From Cryptomeria japonica (Eukaryota; Streptophyta; Pinopsida; Cupressales; Cupressaceae), in NCBI RefSeq assembly GCF_030272615.1, contig NC_081405.1:23889772-23947771 (forward strand): a stretch of 58,000 nucleotides of DNA, in the 5' to 3' direction. The stretch's first letter is position 1, and each line of letters opens with the position of its first letter. Below the pieces are notes generated by a model. That model searched no databases. It saw only the letters and a list, made by a program, of their open reading frames with translations, and had not been told where the DNA came from. This document shows, in pieces, positions 1 to 11,568 of this stretch. The position numbers and the translations under genes were made by a program.

Positions 1-776
1 GAAGTTTGAAGATCTGATGGCTATGATTGATCATGGGAAATGTGATCAAGGAGATTAAGTGGTTAGATAATTGTTTATAAATAGGGAACTATTGATAAAC
101 AATGTATGCAGGCAAATGTATGCATAGGGATGCTACATAGTGATTACCGAGCACAAAAGCTTGAAGACCTATTTGAATAATAGAGTATAGAAGCCTAGTA
201 GATGGACAATATTAGTTCTATGTCTAGATTGTATTAAGCAAGTAAGAATCTGCTTTAGCATTTTAGATGTGAAGTTGCAGATAGATTTTTATTACTGTTA
301 TTTTGTGAAAGTGACAGAAAATCTCTTAACTGAGTGGACTTAACAGTCTTATTTGTAAAACCCTCTAGCAAGGTGACATTCTGATTAAGTGTTTGAAATC
401 CTTTAACAAGGTGAAGATCCTAACAGATCTGAGGGAAATCCCTTAACCGGGTCACATCTAGCAATGTGTTTGTAATCTTTAACAGGATTTGCTTTTAACC
501 GAGCATACTCTAGAAGAGTATATTTCTTAGTGGGTCCGAAACCCCAGAACGGTTTTCCCCTATTTGGGTTTCCACGTTAAATTTGGTGTTATGATATTTA
601 TGATATTTATATGCTTTTGAGTTTGCATGTTTAGCAGTTTTGGTTATATTACTAAAGTATATGTTACCAAGGTTGAATCTGATGTTTTTATGGAAGATTA
701 AGTTTGTATGATTCACCCCCCCCCCTCATCTTATTGGCTATTGGATCTGTACTTACATTAAGTATTAGAACTATCA
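1..776 (+). repeat. 5' LTR of A, 3' half only
   Basis: It matches 6177-6955 of the 3' LTR and ends ...ACTATCA just before the primer-binding site. From about 300 to 500 it holds a run of short related phrases (CTTAACNGRGT, CTAGCAAGGTGACA), then a TTTTCCCC-TATTTGGGTTTCC block near 553 and the ATTCACCCCCC block near 711. The last two blocks recur near the 3' end of most copia LTRs here. Confidence 0.93.
74..84 (+). promoter_or_regulatory. TATA-like box in LTR of A
   Basis: TTTATAAATAG is the best TATA-like word in the LTR. The same word lies in the 3' LTR at 6250-6260 and in the related LTR of element C near 51787, so it is the likely core promoter driving the genomic RNA. Confidence 0.6.
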
Positions 777-778
777 AT

Positions 779-790
779 TGGTATCAGAGA
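779..790 (+). other. Primer-binding site of A (initiator tRNA-Met)
   Basis: TGGTATCAGAGA lies two bases after the LTR end. It matches the usual plant copia primer site TGGTATCAGAGC except at the last base. Confidence 0.85.
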
Positions 791-840
791 TTTGGACTCC
801 AAAAGAAAAGTTTAAAGGTACTTGAGGCAAAGATCCAAAG

Positions 841-2963
841 ATGTATAAGAGGAATGCACTGAAGCTGAACAAGTCAAGTTTCTCTACATGGTAGAAAAGG
901 TTGAAGCTGTACTATCAGGAGTTGGAGAATATGCTATATATTATCTGGAGAATGATTTCATCACACCGAGCACCTATCCATTGATAATGGAAGAGATAAA
1001 GGCAAAGCAAGAACATATCCAAGCAATGATTGAAATAACATCTACATTGACCGACTCAGAGTTTAATGATCTAGAAGGCTGCAATGATGCAAAGGCTATG
1101 TGGGATAAGCTCATATCAGTATATGGAGGAGATGAACATGTTCAAAGAGAAAAAGTAGACAGTCTAAGAGGACAACTTGAATCTATAAGGATGAATGAAG
1201 GTGAGAACATAACTCAGTACAGTACAAGACTAAAGGAGATTGTCAATCAAATCAAAGGAGTAGGTGGAACTATTGAAGAAAAGGATATAACAAGTAAGTT
1301 GTTAAGAACCCTTCTACAGGCTTATGCAATCAGAGTCTCTGGAATCAATGAATTGAGGTCTGTACCTAATATGCCAGTTTCTTTAGATGCTACTATTGGT
1401 AAGCTACATGCATTTGAGTTAAGTAACTTTGATAACAGTGGATCTTCGGTAAATAAAGTTGAATATGCATTTATTTCTTTTCATCTTGATGAATCTAATG
1501 ATTACAATGAAAGAAAGTATAAGTACTCTAAAGGAGATCACAGTGGAGCAAGTGAAAGATTTTGTAAGAACATGGAAGAAGTACACAAACTATATGAGGA
1601 AATCAGAAAGCAGGAAGAGTTTGAAGCACTATTAGCCAGAAGGTTACCGAGAGGCAAAGGTAAGTATAAAGGAAAACTTCCTTTGAAATGTTTCAATTGT
1701 CATAAAATAGGACATATGGCTTCTAACTATCCTGACAAAGATTCTACTGAAAAGAGAGATTACCAAGATGACAAACAAAAAGACAATCATTATAGAGGAC
1801 ATCGAGACTTCAGAACAAGAGATAGAAAGACATGCTTAATAGCTGATGAGGAATCCAATGATGATAAATCAGATGAAACTGATATAGAGGAAGTAGTTTA
1901 TGTGGCTATCAAAGATGGATCAGATGAAGAAAGGTATGAAGAAAAAACCCTAATATCTCATGTAAATACTAATGATTTTTGGATCATAGATAGTGGATGC
2001 TCACATCATATTGTAGGTGATAAACATAAGTTTGTTATGTTAGAAGATTATGATGGAGGCTATGTAAAATTTGGTAATGATGCACCATGTTCGGTGAAAG
2101 GTAAAGGATCTATAACACTTCTTGACAATGCAAGATGCAATGATGTTTATTGGGTTGAAGGTTTGAAATATAATTTGTTAAGTGTAGCACAACTAAACAA
2201 TACAGGTTACCAAATAGAATTTCAGAAGGGAATTGTCAAAGTTCATGACAAGAATGGAAAGTTAGCTGCTACCGGGACACAAACAAAAGGTATTACATTT
2301 CACCTTGACTCAACTCAGAACAAATGTTTGTATGCAAAGATAGATGATACCTGGTTATGGCATAAAAGGTTTTGTCATGTAAATTTTGATAATCTGATCA
2401 AAATAAGTAAGAAGCACCGAGTAAGAGGTCTACCGAGTCTTGAAAAACCTAAGAATGCTATGTGTCGTGGATGCCAGATGGGTAAGATGACAAGATCAAG
2501 CTTTACAAGCAAGTCTTACACTTCTAAGGGAATTTTAGATCTTGTGCACACTGATCTTTGTGGTCCTATGAAAGTTCAAAGTTATTATGGTGATAAATAT
2601 TTCATATTATTTGTGGATGACTATTCAAGGATGATGTCAGTAATGTTTTTAAAAGAAAAATTAGAATCTTTTCAAATGTTTAAATGGTACAAGGAAAGAG
2701 TTGAAAATGAAACAGGAAGACAACTGAAATGTCTTAGATCAGATAGAGGAGGAGAGTTTGCATCTGATGAGTTCAACTTATTCTGCAATGATCATGGTAT
2801 TAAAAGACAAGTCTTTGCACCGAGAACTCCACATCAGAATGGAATAGCTGAGAGAAGAAATAGATCTATTGTGGATTGTGCCAGAACCCTAATGATTGAA
2901 AAGAAAGTGCCACAAACATTTTGGAGAGAAGCAATAGGCACAATAGTTTACACCCTAAATTGA
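841..2963 (+). pseudogene. A: gag, protease and integrase core
   Basis: The ancestral start is most likely the ATG at 841, because the sister element C starts its frame with the same residues. In A this start is lost: TGG is followed by TAG at 892-894 (C has CAG) and one base is missing just downstream, so the long open frame now runs only from 888. In order come a copia Gag region, a zinc knuckle near 1689-1730 (CFNCHKIGHMASNY, last Cys changed to Tyr), the protease site DSGCS near 1990, the integrase HHCC zinc finger (WLWHKRFCHVNF ... CRGCQ, about 2350-2480), then catalytic D (HTDLCGP), D (SDRGGEF) and E (NGIAERRN). It ends at an in-frame TGA (2961-2963), which C also has at the same codon. 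Gag would form the particle; protease and integrase act in maturation and insertion. Confidence 0.9.
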
Positions 2964-4349
2964 GTACAACTGAAGAAAGGTACTTTGACGACACCATATG
3001 AAATCTGGTATGACAAGAAACCTAATGTAAGTTATTTAAAAATCTTTGGAAGTAAATGCTATGTACACAAAGATGATAGAAATGGAAAGTTTGATCAGAA
3101 AAGTGAAGAAGGAACATTTCTAGGTTATTCTTCTAGAAGCAAAGCATTTAGATGTTTGATCAAATCATCTAGCAAAATAGTAGAAAGTGCAAATGTGAAA
3201 ATTGATGAATTTGCAGAAAGAAATAATGAAGGAAATTCCAAAGAACTAGAAGATTATGATGAATTTTTCTATGTTCAACCGACAAGTTTTACTGAGAAAA
3301 CTGTTGAAGAAAATATGCAGTTACCGAGTGATGAAGAAGATCATACAGAGCCTATCGAGCCTGTATTAGCCAAGTATGTCAGAAGACATCATGCACCAAG
3401 TCAGATTATAGTAGATAAGGATGATCCAGTGATGACAAGGAACAAACTGAGACAAAACACATGTCTGATATCTGAATTTGAACCGAGAATAGTGAAAGAG
3501 GCATTTAACAGTGAAGATTGGATAAATGCTATGATAGAAGAGATTGATCAAATCAAGAAGAATGACACATGGATACTAATCCCAAGACCAAAGGACAAAA
3601 ATGTAATTGGTACAAAGTGGATTTTTAGAAACAAGCTAAATGAAAAAGGAGAGGTCATTCGAAATAATGCAAGACTAGTTTGCAAAGATTATGTTCAAGA
3701 AGAAGGAATTGATTATGGTGAAACTTTTGCACCTATGGCTAGACTTGAAGGAGTAAGAACATTGTTGGCATATGCTGCTTTCATAAACTTCAAGGTATAT
3801 CAAATGGATGTGAAATCCGCATTTTTGAATGAAATATTAGAAGAAGAAGTTTTTATTGAACAACCTGAAGGATTTGTTGAAGACAATAATAAAGATCAGG
3901 TATGTAAATTGAACAAAGCATTATATGGTCTGAAACAAGCACCTAGAGCATGGTATGAAAGATTGCACTCTTATTTGATTAAGATTGGTTTTATAAGGAC
4001 AAGTGAGAATAGAAATATGTACATGAAGAATGATGAAAATGGAATACTGATCTCAGCCATATTTGTTGATGATATTATATTTTGTGGAAATGACTCTCTT
4101 TGTAAGAACTTTGGAAATGAAATGAGCAAAGAATTTGAGATGTCATTAATCGGTGAGATAAAGTATTTTATAGGTTTACAAATACTGCAAATGAAAAATG
4201 AGATTTTCATTACTCAATCCAAGTACATAAAGGAAATCTTGAAGAAATTTGGAATGGAGGATTCAAAACCAGTAAGTACTCCTATGACTACCAACTGTAA
4301 AATATCAAAGAATGATGAATCTACATCTGTTGATGAGACACTTTACTGA
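2964..4349 (+). pseudogene. A: integrase C-terminus and reverse transcriptase
   Basis: This continues the same frame past the TGA at 2961. It starts with the copia integrase tail (TPYEIWYDKKPNVSYLKIFG), then an acidic linker, then RT with the conserved words [38 protein letters not shown] and [15 protein letters not shown]. The catalytic box is FVDD at 4062-4073, a variant of the copia YVDD. One word differs from the family consensus (VCKDYVQEEG against the usual CKGYAQEEG). It stops at TGA 4347-4349, where C has CGA. No frameshift is visible, so the domain is damaged only by point changes. Confidence 0.9.
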
Positions 4350-5015
4350 TCCATGATTGGAAAGCTACAATATGTTGTTCACAACAGACCAGACATAGCA
4401 CATGCAGTAGGTATAGTTGCAAGATTCTCTGTGGATCCTAAGGAAACACACATGACAACAATCAAAATTTTTTTTAGATACTTGAAAGGCACAAAGGATT
4501 ATGGCTTAGTATATCAGAAAGGAAAGGATTTTGATTTAAAAGTTTATACTGATGCTGATTGGGCAGGCAACATTAATGACAAAAAGAGCACAAGTGGAGG
4601 AGCTTTCTTTTTAGGAGAAAGACTAGTGAGTTGGCTTAGCAAGAAACAAGGATGTGTTTCATAGTCAACAACAGAAGCTGAATACGTTGCTGCAGCATTG
4701 AATTGTACCAACATAGCATGGATCAAACAACTATTGGAAGGTATAAATGAGAAAGTTACTGAGCCAGTAACTATATTCTATGAAAATACTAGTCCCATTA
4801 ACATTTCAAAGAATCTTGTTATGCACTCTAAGACAAAGCACATCTCTATCAAATATCATTATCTTAGAGAAGAAGCTCAAGAGAAGAAAGTGGTGTTGGA
4901 GTATGTTAGCACAAAGGAACAAATAGCAGATATCTTCACCAAGCCACTACCAAGGGACACTTTTGAATATCTCAGAAGTAAGTTAGGGGTCCTACCCCTA
5001 TCTTCTACTCACTGA
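4350..5015 (+). pseudogene. A: RNase H and pol C-terminus
   Basis: It is in frame with the RT part. It shows the copia region after RT ([20 protein letters not shown]), the RNase H start (YTDADWAGNINDKKSTSGG) and the tail (SKTKHISIKYHYLREE, IADIFTKPLPRDTFEYLRSK). A TAG at 4662-4664 replaces the CAG that C keeps. The natural stop is TGA at 5013-5015, after the conserved LGVLPLSSTH end. RNase H would remove the RNA strand during reverse transcription. Confidence 0.9.
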
Positions 5016-5467
5016 CTGAGTTCGGTGAAAGCATCAATTCAATGACTCTATCGAATATCTTTTTAGAGTTGATGTTGATTTACACACTTTAGCATGTTTT
5101 ATAAAGGTGTGCATGAAACAATACACGATACAATATAGGGAATATGAATTGAAGACAAAATGCTCTGACCGAGACTTAGTTGATACACAATAGCAAGAAT
5201 TCACTTCATACAGGAAGAAATTATGTTTTAGTTCTTTACCTTTTGGCATTGTTGTCAAAGGGGGAGAAGACTAATACAAGGGGGAGAAGACTCATTGAAA
5301 AGACTGAAACTGAAGGAGACAAGACTAGAGAAAAAAGGAGAAGTCTAATGTATGGGGGAGAATTCTGATGACAAGAAGAGAACATTTCAGCATTTCAGAA
5401 TCACAGCAATCCGAATCTTTTAAAGGTCAAATCAATTGGTTTTTCCATCAATGCCAAAGGGGGAGAT
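5016..5467 (+). other. A: 3' noncoding region with repeated polypurine tracts
   Basis: No coding is visible. Four purine-rich words of the GGGGGAG type occur at about 5257-5270, 5279-5292, 5350-5362 and 5453-5467. Only the last touches the 3' LTR and is the expected plus-strand primer. The first and last are each preceded by a TTTGGCATTGTTGTCAAAG or ATCAATGCCAAAG word that can fold back on itself. Confidence 0.8.
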
Positions 5468-6955
5468 TGTTGGAATTTGACATTATAACAGACAATGGGA
5501 GATTGTTGGCATTTCAATAAGGATATTGAGAAGGTTGTTGATGATTATAGATATAACTGATTAAGGATGTTTACTATCTTGATATTATTATTTTGTCATT
5601 GATGTCAAGAAATTGATTTTCTAATTCAGTATGATGTTGCCATATCTTGAGAAGTATGATTTGAAGAGTATAAAGATGTCGGTAAAAGACATAGAAAGAA
5701 TATGATGAATAAGGGGATGAATAAGGTATTCAATGGGCAACTTTTACCGAGTCAAACAATGATGAGATCATGATGTTTAGATTGTTTTAACATCATACAT
5801 ATGTTGTAAATTGTAAGGTTAATACTATACTACGTTACCGAGCAAAGAACCTAGTTGGTAAACCCTAAGGTTATCGCTATCAGTTAATGAAGGCAGAATG
5901 TCTACCGAGTGAAGTTTAGTATTTACCGAGCTATAATAGAATACATTAAATGGTTACATGCATTATTTAATGAAGGAAGTTGATGAGATGGAACTGATTA
6001 AATAATTGGTATGTCGTGCATGAAGTTTGTTAATGAATCTATGGCAAAGGAAAATTGACATGAAGATCTATAGCTCAGATTGAACCGCAATACCCTAGCA
6101 CAAGTTCCAAGAAATGTATGCAAGTTCCAAGGTAGGGTAAAACATTTTCAGATCGAAGGATACATTGAACCTGGTCAAAGTTTGAAGATTTGATGGCTAT
6201 GATTGATCATGGAAAATGTGATCAAGGAGATTAAGCGGTTAGCTAATTGTTTATAAATAGGGAACTATTGATAAACAATGTATGCAGGCAAATGTATGCA
6301 CAGGGATGCTACATAGTGATTACCAAGCACAAAAGCTTGAAGACCTTTTTGAATAACATAGTATAGAAGCCCATCAGATGGACAAGATTAGTTTTATGTC
6401 TAGATTGTATTGAGCAAATAAGAATTTGTTTTAGCATTTTAGATGTGAAGTTGCAGATAGATTTTTATTACTGTTATTTTGTGAAAGTGACAGAAAATCT
6501 CTTACCCGACTGGACTTAACAGTCTTATTTGTAAAACCCTCTAGCAAGGTGACATTCTGATTGAGTGTTTGAAATCCTTTAACAAGGTGAAGATCCTACA
6601 AGATCTGAGGGAAATCCCTTAACCGGGTCAAATCTAGCAATGTGTTTGTAATCTTTAACAGGATTTGCTTTTAACCGAGCATACTCTAGAAGAGTATATT
6701 TCTTAGTGGGTCCGAAATCCCATAGTGGTTTTTCCCTATTTGGGTTTCCATGTTAAATCTGGTGTTATGAGGTTTATGATATTTATATGCTTTTGAGTTT
6801 GCATGTTTAGCAGTTTTGGCTATATTACCGAAGTATATGTTACCGAGGTTGAATCTGATATTTTTATGGAAGATTAAGTTTGTATGATTCACCCCCCCTC
6901 CCTCTCATCTTGTTGACTATTGGATTTGTACTTACATTAAGTATCAAAACTATCA
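5468..6955 (+). repeat. 3' LTR of A, complete (1,488 bp)
   Basis: It starts TGTTGGAATTTG directly after the polypurine tract and ends ...ACTATCA. A second copy of the boundary word (GGGAGATTGTTGGCATT) lies 36 bp inside, at about 5498-5514. From 5504 on it aligns with the C LTRs. The TATA-like word is at 6250-6260, the short-phrase array at about 6490-6690 and the C-rich block near 6890. Confidence 0.92.
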
Positions 6956-7224
6956 CCACTATCTTTCAGCGACAGAAAGAATATCAAAATTGATATGAAA
7001 TGAATCTCTTGACCATGAAATTGTTCTTTAACCTCTATGTTAAGAAACCAATCTCATGACAAACACATCTATCATCCACCACTCTCTCAAAATATCGCCA
7101 CTCTAAATATATCATCTTCAAGCTCTTTACAAACTTACTTTTTCACATTTGTAGTATCGAATCTACTTGCCATCAGTTCACATCACTTCACGTCAGTTCA
7201 CATACACAACCCATACATCTACAT
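6956..7224 (-). other. Distal 3' piece of H (unresolved)
   Basis: This segment lies between the 3' LTR of A and the left end of B. Through B's target-site duplication it is contiguous with 17772 onward. It has no coding similarity that I recognise and may be the 3' LTR or 3' noncoding part of H. The A/H junction at 6955/6956 cannot be tested because A's left flank is outside the window. Confidence 0.5.
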
Positions 7225-8014
7225 TGAAGCAGTCACCGGTGAGGAGGGACCTCAAGGAGATAAGTCCAAACTGGTCAGCAAGAGTAAACACAACGAAAAC
7301 ACATAGACATGATGGAAGCAATAAATAACAGATAGTTTTATTCCATGAAATTTGATTACATCCAACCAGTAACAACCAGGTTACAACATACCGACACATA
7401 GGCCTGATAGAATAGGTCACACCGGGAGCTTTAATCGAAAGATCTATCTTCTAGGCACAGTCTATTTAACTAATACTTCTTAATTCTCTCTATGATTGAT
7501 TACATTCTAAAGCATGATTACAAATATATATATATCGATCCAAAGGATCCAATTGGCCCAAAAGGGATCAAAACCCGAAGAACAAGACCTAACGTGCAAA
7601 ATGAACAAGGTCGGCCTCCTCCAAGAGATTCCTCCAGAAAATACAAAGGATGAAATGTTGAAGGTCAGCCACATGCCAAGAAACATCGAGATGAACGTCC
7701 AAGGATCCGTAAGCTTCAGAATGGGTTCTGGTAGATCACTAGAATGGGTATCAGGCAACCGGTAACAATGGAACAACTGGTAACAAGAAACTATCAAGGA
7801 AACCAGTAGTGATATCATGCCAGAAAGTGATCCAAAAGAGATGCGGCTTGAAAGAAAGAAATATGATCAAGTATTCAAGTAGAATCCAACTCCACAGGAT
7901 CCGATGAGCCAAAATCGGGGCACATAGAAAAAAAACTGAAACTTCAAACAAAACAGAAAGGAAATGTTTTTGGTTGATGCAAGATTGCTGTGAACCGGGG
8001 ATGCTCCTATATCA
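7225..8014 (-). repeat. 3' LTR of B (790 bp)
   Basis: It aligns with 16985-17771. On the plus strand it starts TGAAGCAGTCACC and ends CTCCTATATCA; read on the minus strand it starts TGATATAGGAGCATC, a decayed form of the hairpin tip kept in the other LTR. An AT-rich stretch at 7510-7527 is the best TATA candidate on the minus strand. Confidence 0.9.
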
Positions 8015-8604
8015 GACATCTAGGGTTAATGAAAAAGTGAACATCTCTCTTTGCTAGGGTTAGAGGGAAACCAAGGCTATCTACCTTTGTTTGAGAAATC
8101 CAAGATGAATCTTCAACTGGTCCGCTCTTCCACTTCACAAGATGTTCTTTGTACTGATTGTTCCAGGTACTACGCCCAATCCTGCTGTCCATCTCTTCAA
8201 TATGATCTAGTTCCTTTCGAGGCAATTGTTTCTAAAGGTTTGAAATGTTGTCCTCATTGAATTTTGATTCATGGTACTCATGAAGATATGATATGTTAAA
8301 TATAGGTGAAATACTTAGACTATCTAGTAGCTCTGCTTCATATGTATTTCAAAAACTGAACTTCCTCAAAATCTTACAGGGTCCAAACTTCTTCATCTGC
8401 AACTTATTATAAGTTACAACTATGAATCTCTCTTTTCCAAGTATACCATCACTTCATCATCAAATTAAAATTCCTTATGTCTCCTCGTCTCATCTACCTT
8501 CTCCTTATATTTGTTGTTCATATCTTCCAAATGTTGTTTAACCTGAATATGCAATGCTGCCACATGATCTACAAAATCTTCTTCTTCTGAACTCTTCATG
8601 TCTT
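8007..8604 (-). pseudogene. B: integrase C-terminus and chromodomain
   Basis: Reading leftward from the E insertion comes the end of the integrase core (LHIQVKQHLEDMNNKYKE, ending near 8465), then the GPY/F-type module (KLQMKKFGPCKILRKF), then a chromodomain (KEHLVKWKSGPVEDSSW, about 8080-8160). A chromodomain would steer integration by binding chromatin marks. Stops and a frameshift lie near 8345-8465. The last open frame ends at TAG 8007-8009, a few bases inside the LTR, so the coding end and the 3' LTR overlap. No clear polypurine tract separates them; the nearest purine run on the minus strand is at about 8041-8053. Confidence 0.82.
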
Positions 8605-9404
8605 TGTTGGAAAATGCACACTCCAATGAGACATTGTAGGTGATTGAAGGTTTTGTCATTGATGGCAACCTTTCAATCCTATGACACCGACAAGACAATT
8701 TACCGACAACAACAAAGACAGACTCTACATCGACACAGAGACCACTGACAGTGAAAGGAAAAATACCGACACAAAAGCCGACAGGAATTTTGTTTGTAAT
8801 GTATTTTGTTAATTATTGTAAAATCATTGTAAGCTGACTTGGCAAATTGTAAAATGACTCATATTTATAAGAGATCATTGTAGAACATTTAATATATAGA
8901 TGGAAAGAAGAGGATAGGCAAAATAAGGCAAACCTATTATGTGAATTATAGGTTAAGGGTTTATGTATGAAGGAGAGCTATAAACTGGTACTGGATCTAG
9001 CATAGTAGATGCTATTTTGAAGCAATACAAGACATTGGATTTATATAATCCATTTTGTAAGTCAGTGAGACTTCCATTTTTGTAATTGAGCAGTGAGCTC
9101 TAGGCACTTGGCCTTCCTGCATGTGCAAGCCCCTCTTGTAGTAGTAATATTCTCTTATTGGCCAGTAAGTGAATATTATGGGTCACAAATCCCACCAAGG
9201 TTTTTCCCACACTGGGTTTCCTCATTAAACTACTATGTTATGGTGTGTTTTTCATGTGGTTTCTGTTATCTCTATTTATTGCATTATTTCTTGTTTACCG
9301 ATATACAGTATTGATATGCTTTACATGTTTTAATTTAAGAAAATCTTATAACCGGTTAGATATTGATTCACCCCCCCCTCACAGTATCTGTGGGAATCCT
9401 AACA
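8605..9404 (+). repeat. Solo LTR E (800 bp) inside B integrase
   Basis: It starts TGTTGGAAAATGC and ends GGAATCCTAACA. Both sides have the identical duplication GTCTT (8600-8604 and 9405-9409). Removing it rejoins the B integrase frame without loss. A TATA-like word lies at 8861-8873, a TTTTTCCCACACTGGGTTTCC block near 9200 and a C-rich block at 9370-9379, so it reads on the plus strand as a copia-type LTR. No internal region remains: it is a product of LTR-LTR recombination. Confidence 0.9.
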
Positions 9405-9526
9405 GTCTTCACTAATAATGTCTCTCAATTATACTATTCCTCTAGGATGCTCTCTAGTAACAATCTCAAAAGGTGTTTTTTCGGTACTTCTATTCACTGA
9501 ATTGTTATAGGCAAACTCTGCCTGTG
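9405..9526 (-). pseudogene. B: short integrase segment between E and D
   Basis: About 40 codons of B integrase lie between the two insertions. The residues AEFAYNNSVNRSTEKTPFE are a standard gypsy integrase word found downstream of the catalytic glutamate. One stop interrupts the following HPRGIV...LRDI part. The segment continues at 13003 on one side and at 8604 on the other. Confidence 0.85.
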
Positions 9527-10958
9527 TAATGCAGAGCATCTATCACAAACCATAAAACCTTCAAGGGTATTACTAACCCAAAACTAATACAAGACCTTAA
9601 AATTGAGTCAAGAGGAATATAAAAAGATCAACCACTCTTCTCAACTTCAAAACTCACAATCTGATCATTAAGTGACAATACAAATGATATTCATCCATTC
9701 TACAAAGCAATCACAACATAATCTTTACACAAGGACTATCTATCAATTACTTCCACCATATGCCACCAATCAACCCAAAACAACTTTAAAAAGTTAGATT
9801 CCATCCCTATAGACCTTTGTTCAAGATTGCAGATCATAAAATTCACCACAACATGAGAGAACAAATTCTTTATTGACTTGGGATACCCTAGTTTAGGGTT
9901 TCATCCTTTAAAAACTGTTTTCACAAAAATAATTACAAATTATTCAATTCTTAACCAAATTAAGTTAGAAAAAAAAAACTGGAAGGATGATTAAGAGAGA
10001 AATCCAACACATATAGCCTTTCTACATTATGATTCCTCATGTGACCATACCAAATGCTGCAATTGGACTGCTAGTGCCTTCACCAATATGCTTTTCACCA
10101 TGAACTATAACAAATAGTCATTAATAAATTTTGAAATACTTATCATAAAGAAAATATCTCTATTCAAACTTTACATTGCCTAGTTATAAAACTTATCTCA
10201 AATGTATAGCTTGATCCAATGGTTAAATCAAAAGTTATGAGGATTTTTCCAAAACGGGTAACCCTTGGTAAAGTTTAGATAATTTTTGTAAAAACAAACA
10301 TATCTTGCCAAATACTCCACAAAAATGCATAAGAAAGGATTAATCTGAAATATATTTAATTAATATATCATTAAAAAACATCTACATATCAAAATTACAC
10401 CAAATGTAATCCTCCATGGATCTATGACAGTCACAGATTCCCTAAAACCTTATGACAGTTTGAGGGTTTGATGGATAATCTTTGTCAAATCCCCTCCAAA
10501 TTTCTCTATCCCTTTGATCTTGACAAAAAATGGTTTTATAAACCATTTAAAACTCCTCCTAAATACTCTAACTACCTCATGGCTAATTGGTTGCATTCTT
10601 ACACTTTTGTTGCACTTTTTGGCAATGTTGCAACTTTACAATTTTTACAATTTTTGACAAATTACCACTACACTTCACCCTAGCCTTCATGGACACCCCT
10701 AACATGTTATAATGGATTAAATTTTACCAATTAAAATATTTCAAACATTTTTGGATGTTCTTCACACTTTGACCATAATTGACCTATCAGGACCTATTAG
10801 GTCTCTTGATACAAAATGGCTCATCAAGCCTTACAACATGAATTGTTTTGATACAAATGGTCTTTTATGACCTTAAAATCATTAATACAATATTAAAAAT
10901 AAAGAAAAATGAAGTTTTTCTTCATGATACATCTCCATCTCTACGTGCCCCTACACCA
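9527..10958 (-). repeat. 3' LTR of D (1,432 bp)
   Basis: It aligns along its whole length with 11569-13002. It starts TAATGCAGAGCATC on the plus strand (the other copy keeps TGATGC) and ends CCCCTACACCA. Open frames inside it have no family signature and are not conserved between the two copies. Confidence 0.9.
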
Positions 10959-11568
10959 TACAACCGACCTAGAAAATTTTCCAAGTCCCTTGGAAACATA
11001 GAACAACAACTTGCAATAAATATTTTGCCTTGGAGTGGTCCTCTCTCTAAAAATTTTCTTATCCTTGCCTTGGTGTCACTCTATGCCTTCAAATTTGCCT
11101 CTTACGATTCCTCTTTCTCTTGTCATCAGGTTCACCTTCAAAAGGACACATGACTGTCCTTGCATCTACCTTCTCCGTTACTCCCATCAGTGGAGTACTT
11201 CAATGGCTGCAAATTCAAGTGCTTTACTAGTTAGATGTCCATCTCTCTCACTGATTCACCACACCAACTATCCAAACCATCCATCTTACCCAATATAAAA
11301 TTTAGGAAGATGCCTCTCTCTCTCTCTTTGCCTTGTACCTTCTACCTATCTTAATCTCTATTGGAGTATGGTAATGATAGACCTCCTCTTGTCTGCCCAC
11401 ACACACTTCTCAGAAACCTTCTTCCTGCAGCTTAGATGGAACAAGCACCTGCAACCAAATACATTAGCAAGACAAAATTTCAAATCTTCTTGGGCTAGGT
11501 CCCAGTGTGGATTGCCTCCTTCGGAGCTCTACCCACATACTCAAGCTCTTTTAGCTCTGAAACCAATT
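10959..11568 (-). other. Interior of D, noncoding, with primer-binding site
   Basis: These 610 bp have no protein signature. The only functional word is GCTCTGAAACCA at 11554-11565, the complement of an initiator-tRNA-Met primer site (TGGTATCAGAGC) with one change. I see no polypurine tract beside the left LTR. A pyrimidine microsatellite (CTCTCTCTCTC) lies near 11312-11326. Confidence 0.75.

Larger units (their letters stand above)
1..6955 (+). mobile_element. Element A, Ty1/copia retrotransposon, 5' LTR cut by window edge
   Basis: The order is partial 5' LTR, primer-binding site, gag-protease-integrase-RT-RNase H in one frame, polypurine tract and a complete 3' LTR. Integrase ahead of RT makes it Ty1/copia. 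The coding part is nearly full length, with only three in-frame stops after the gag start region. LTR ends are fixed by TG...CA, the primer site and the polypurine tract. The left target-site duplication is outside the window; the five bases after the right end are CCACT. It is the same family as element C at 51011. The two LTRs differ about once per 15-20 bases in the stretches I compared by eye, so the insertion is old. Confidence 0.93.

Noticed and set aside
7037-7951. Overlapping open frames on both strands across the left LTR of B
   Set aside because: They lie in LTR sequence, are not kept in the matching LTR at 16985-17771 and resemble no protein.
10468-11298. Open frames in the left LTR and interior of D
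   Set aside because: They are not conserved in the second LTR copy, have no family words and shift frame between copies; chance openings in AT-rich LTR DNA.
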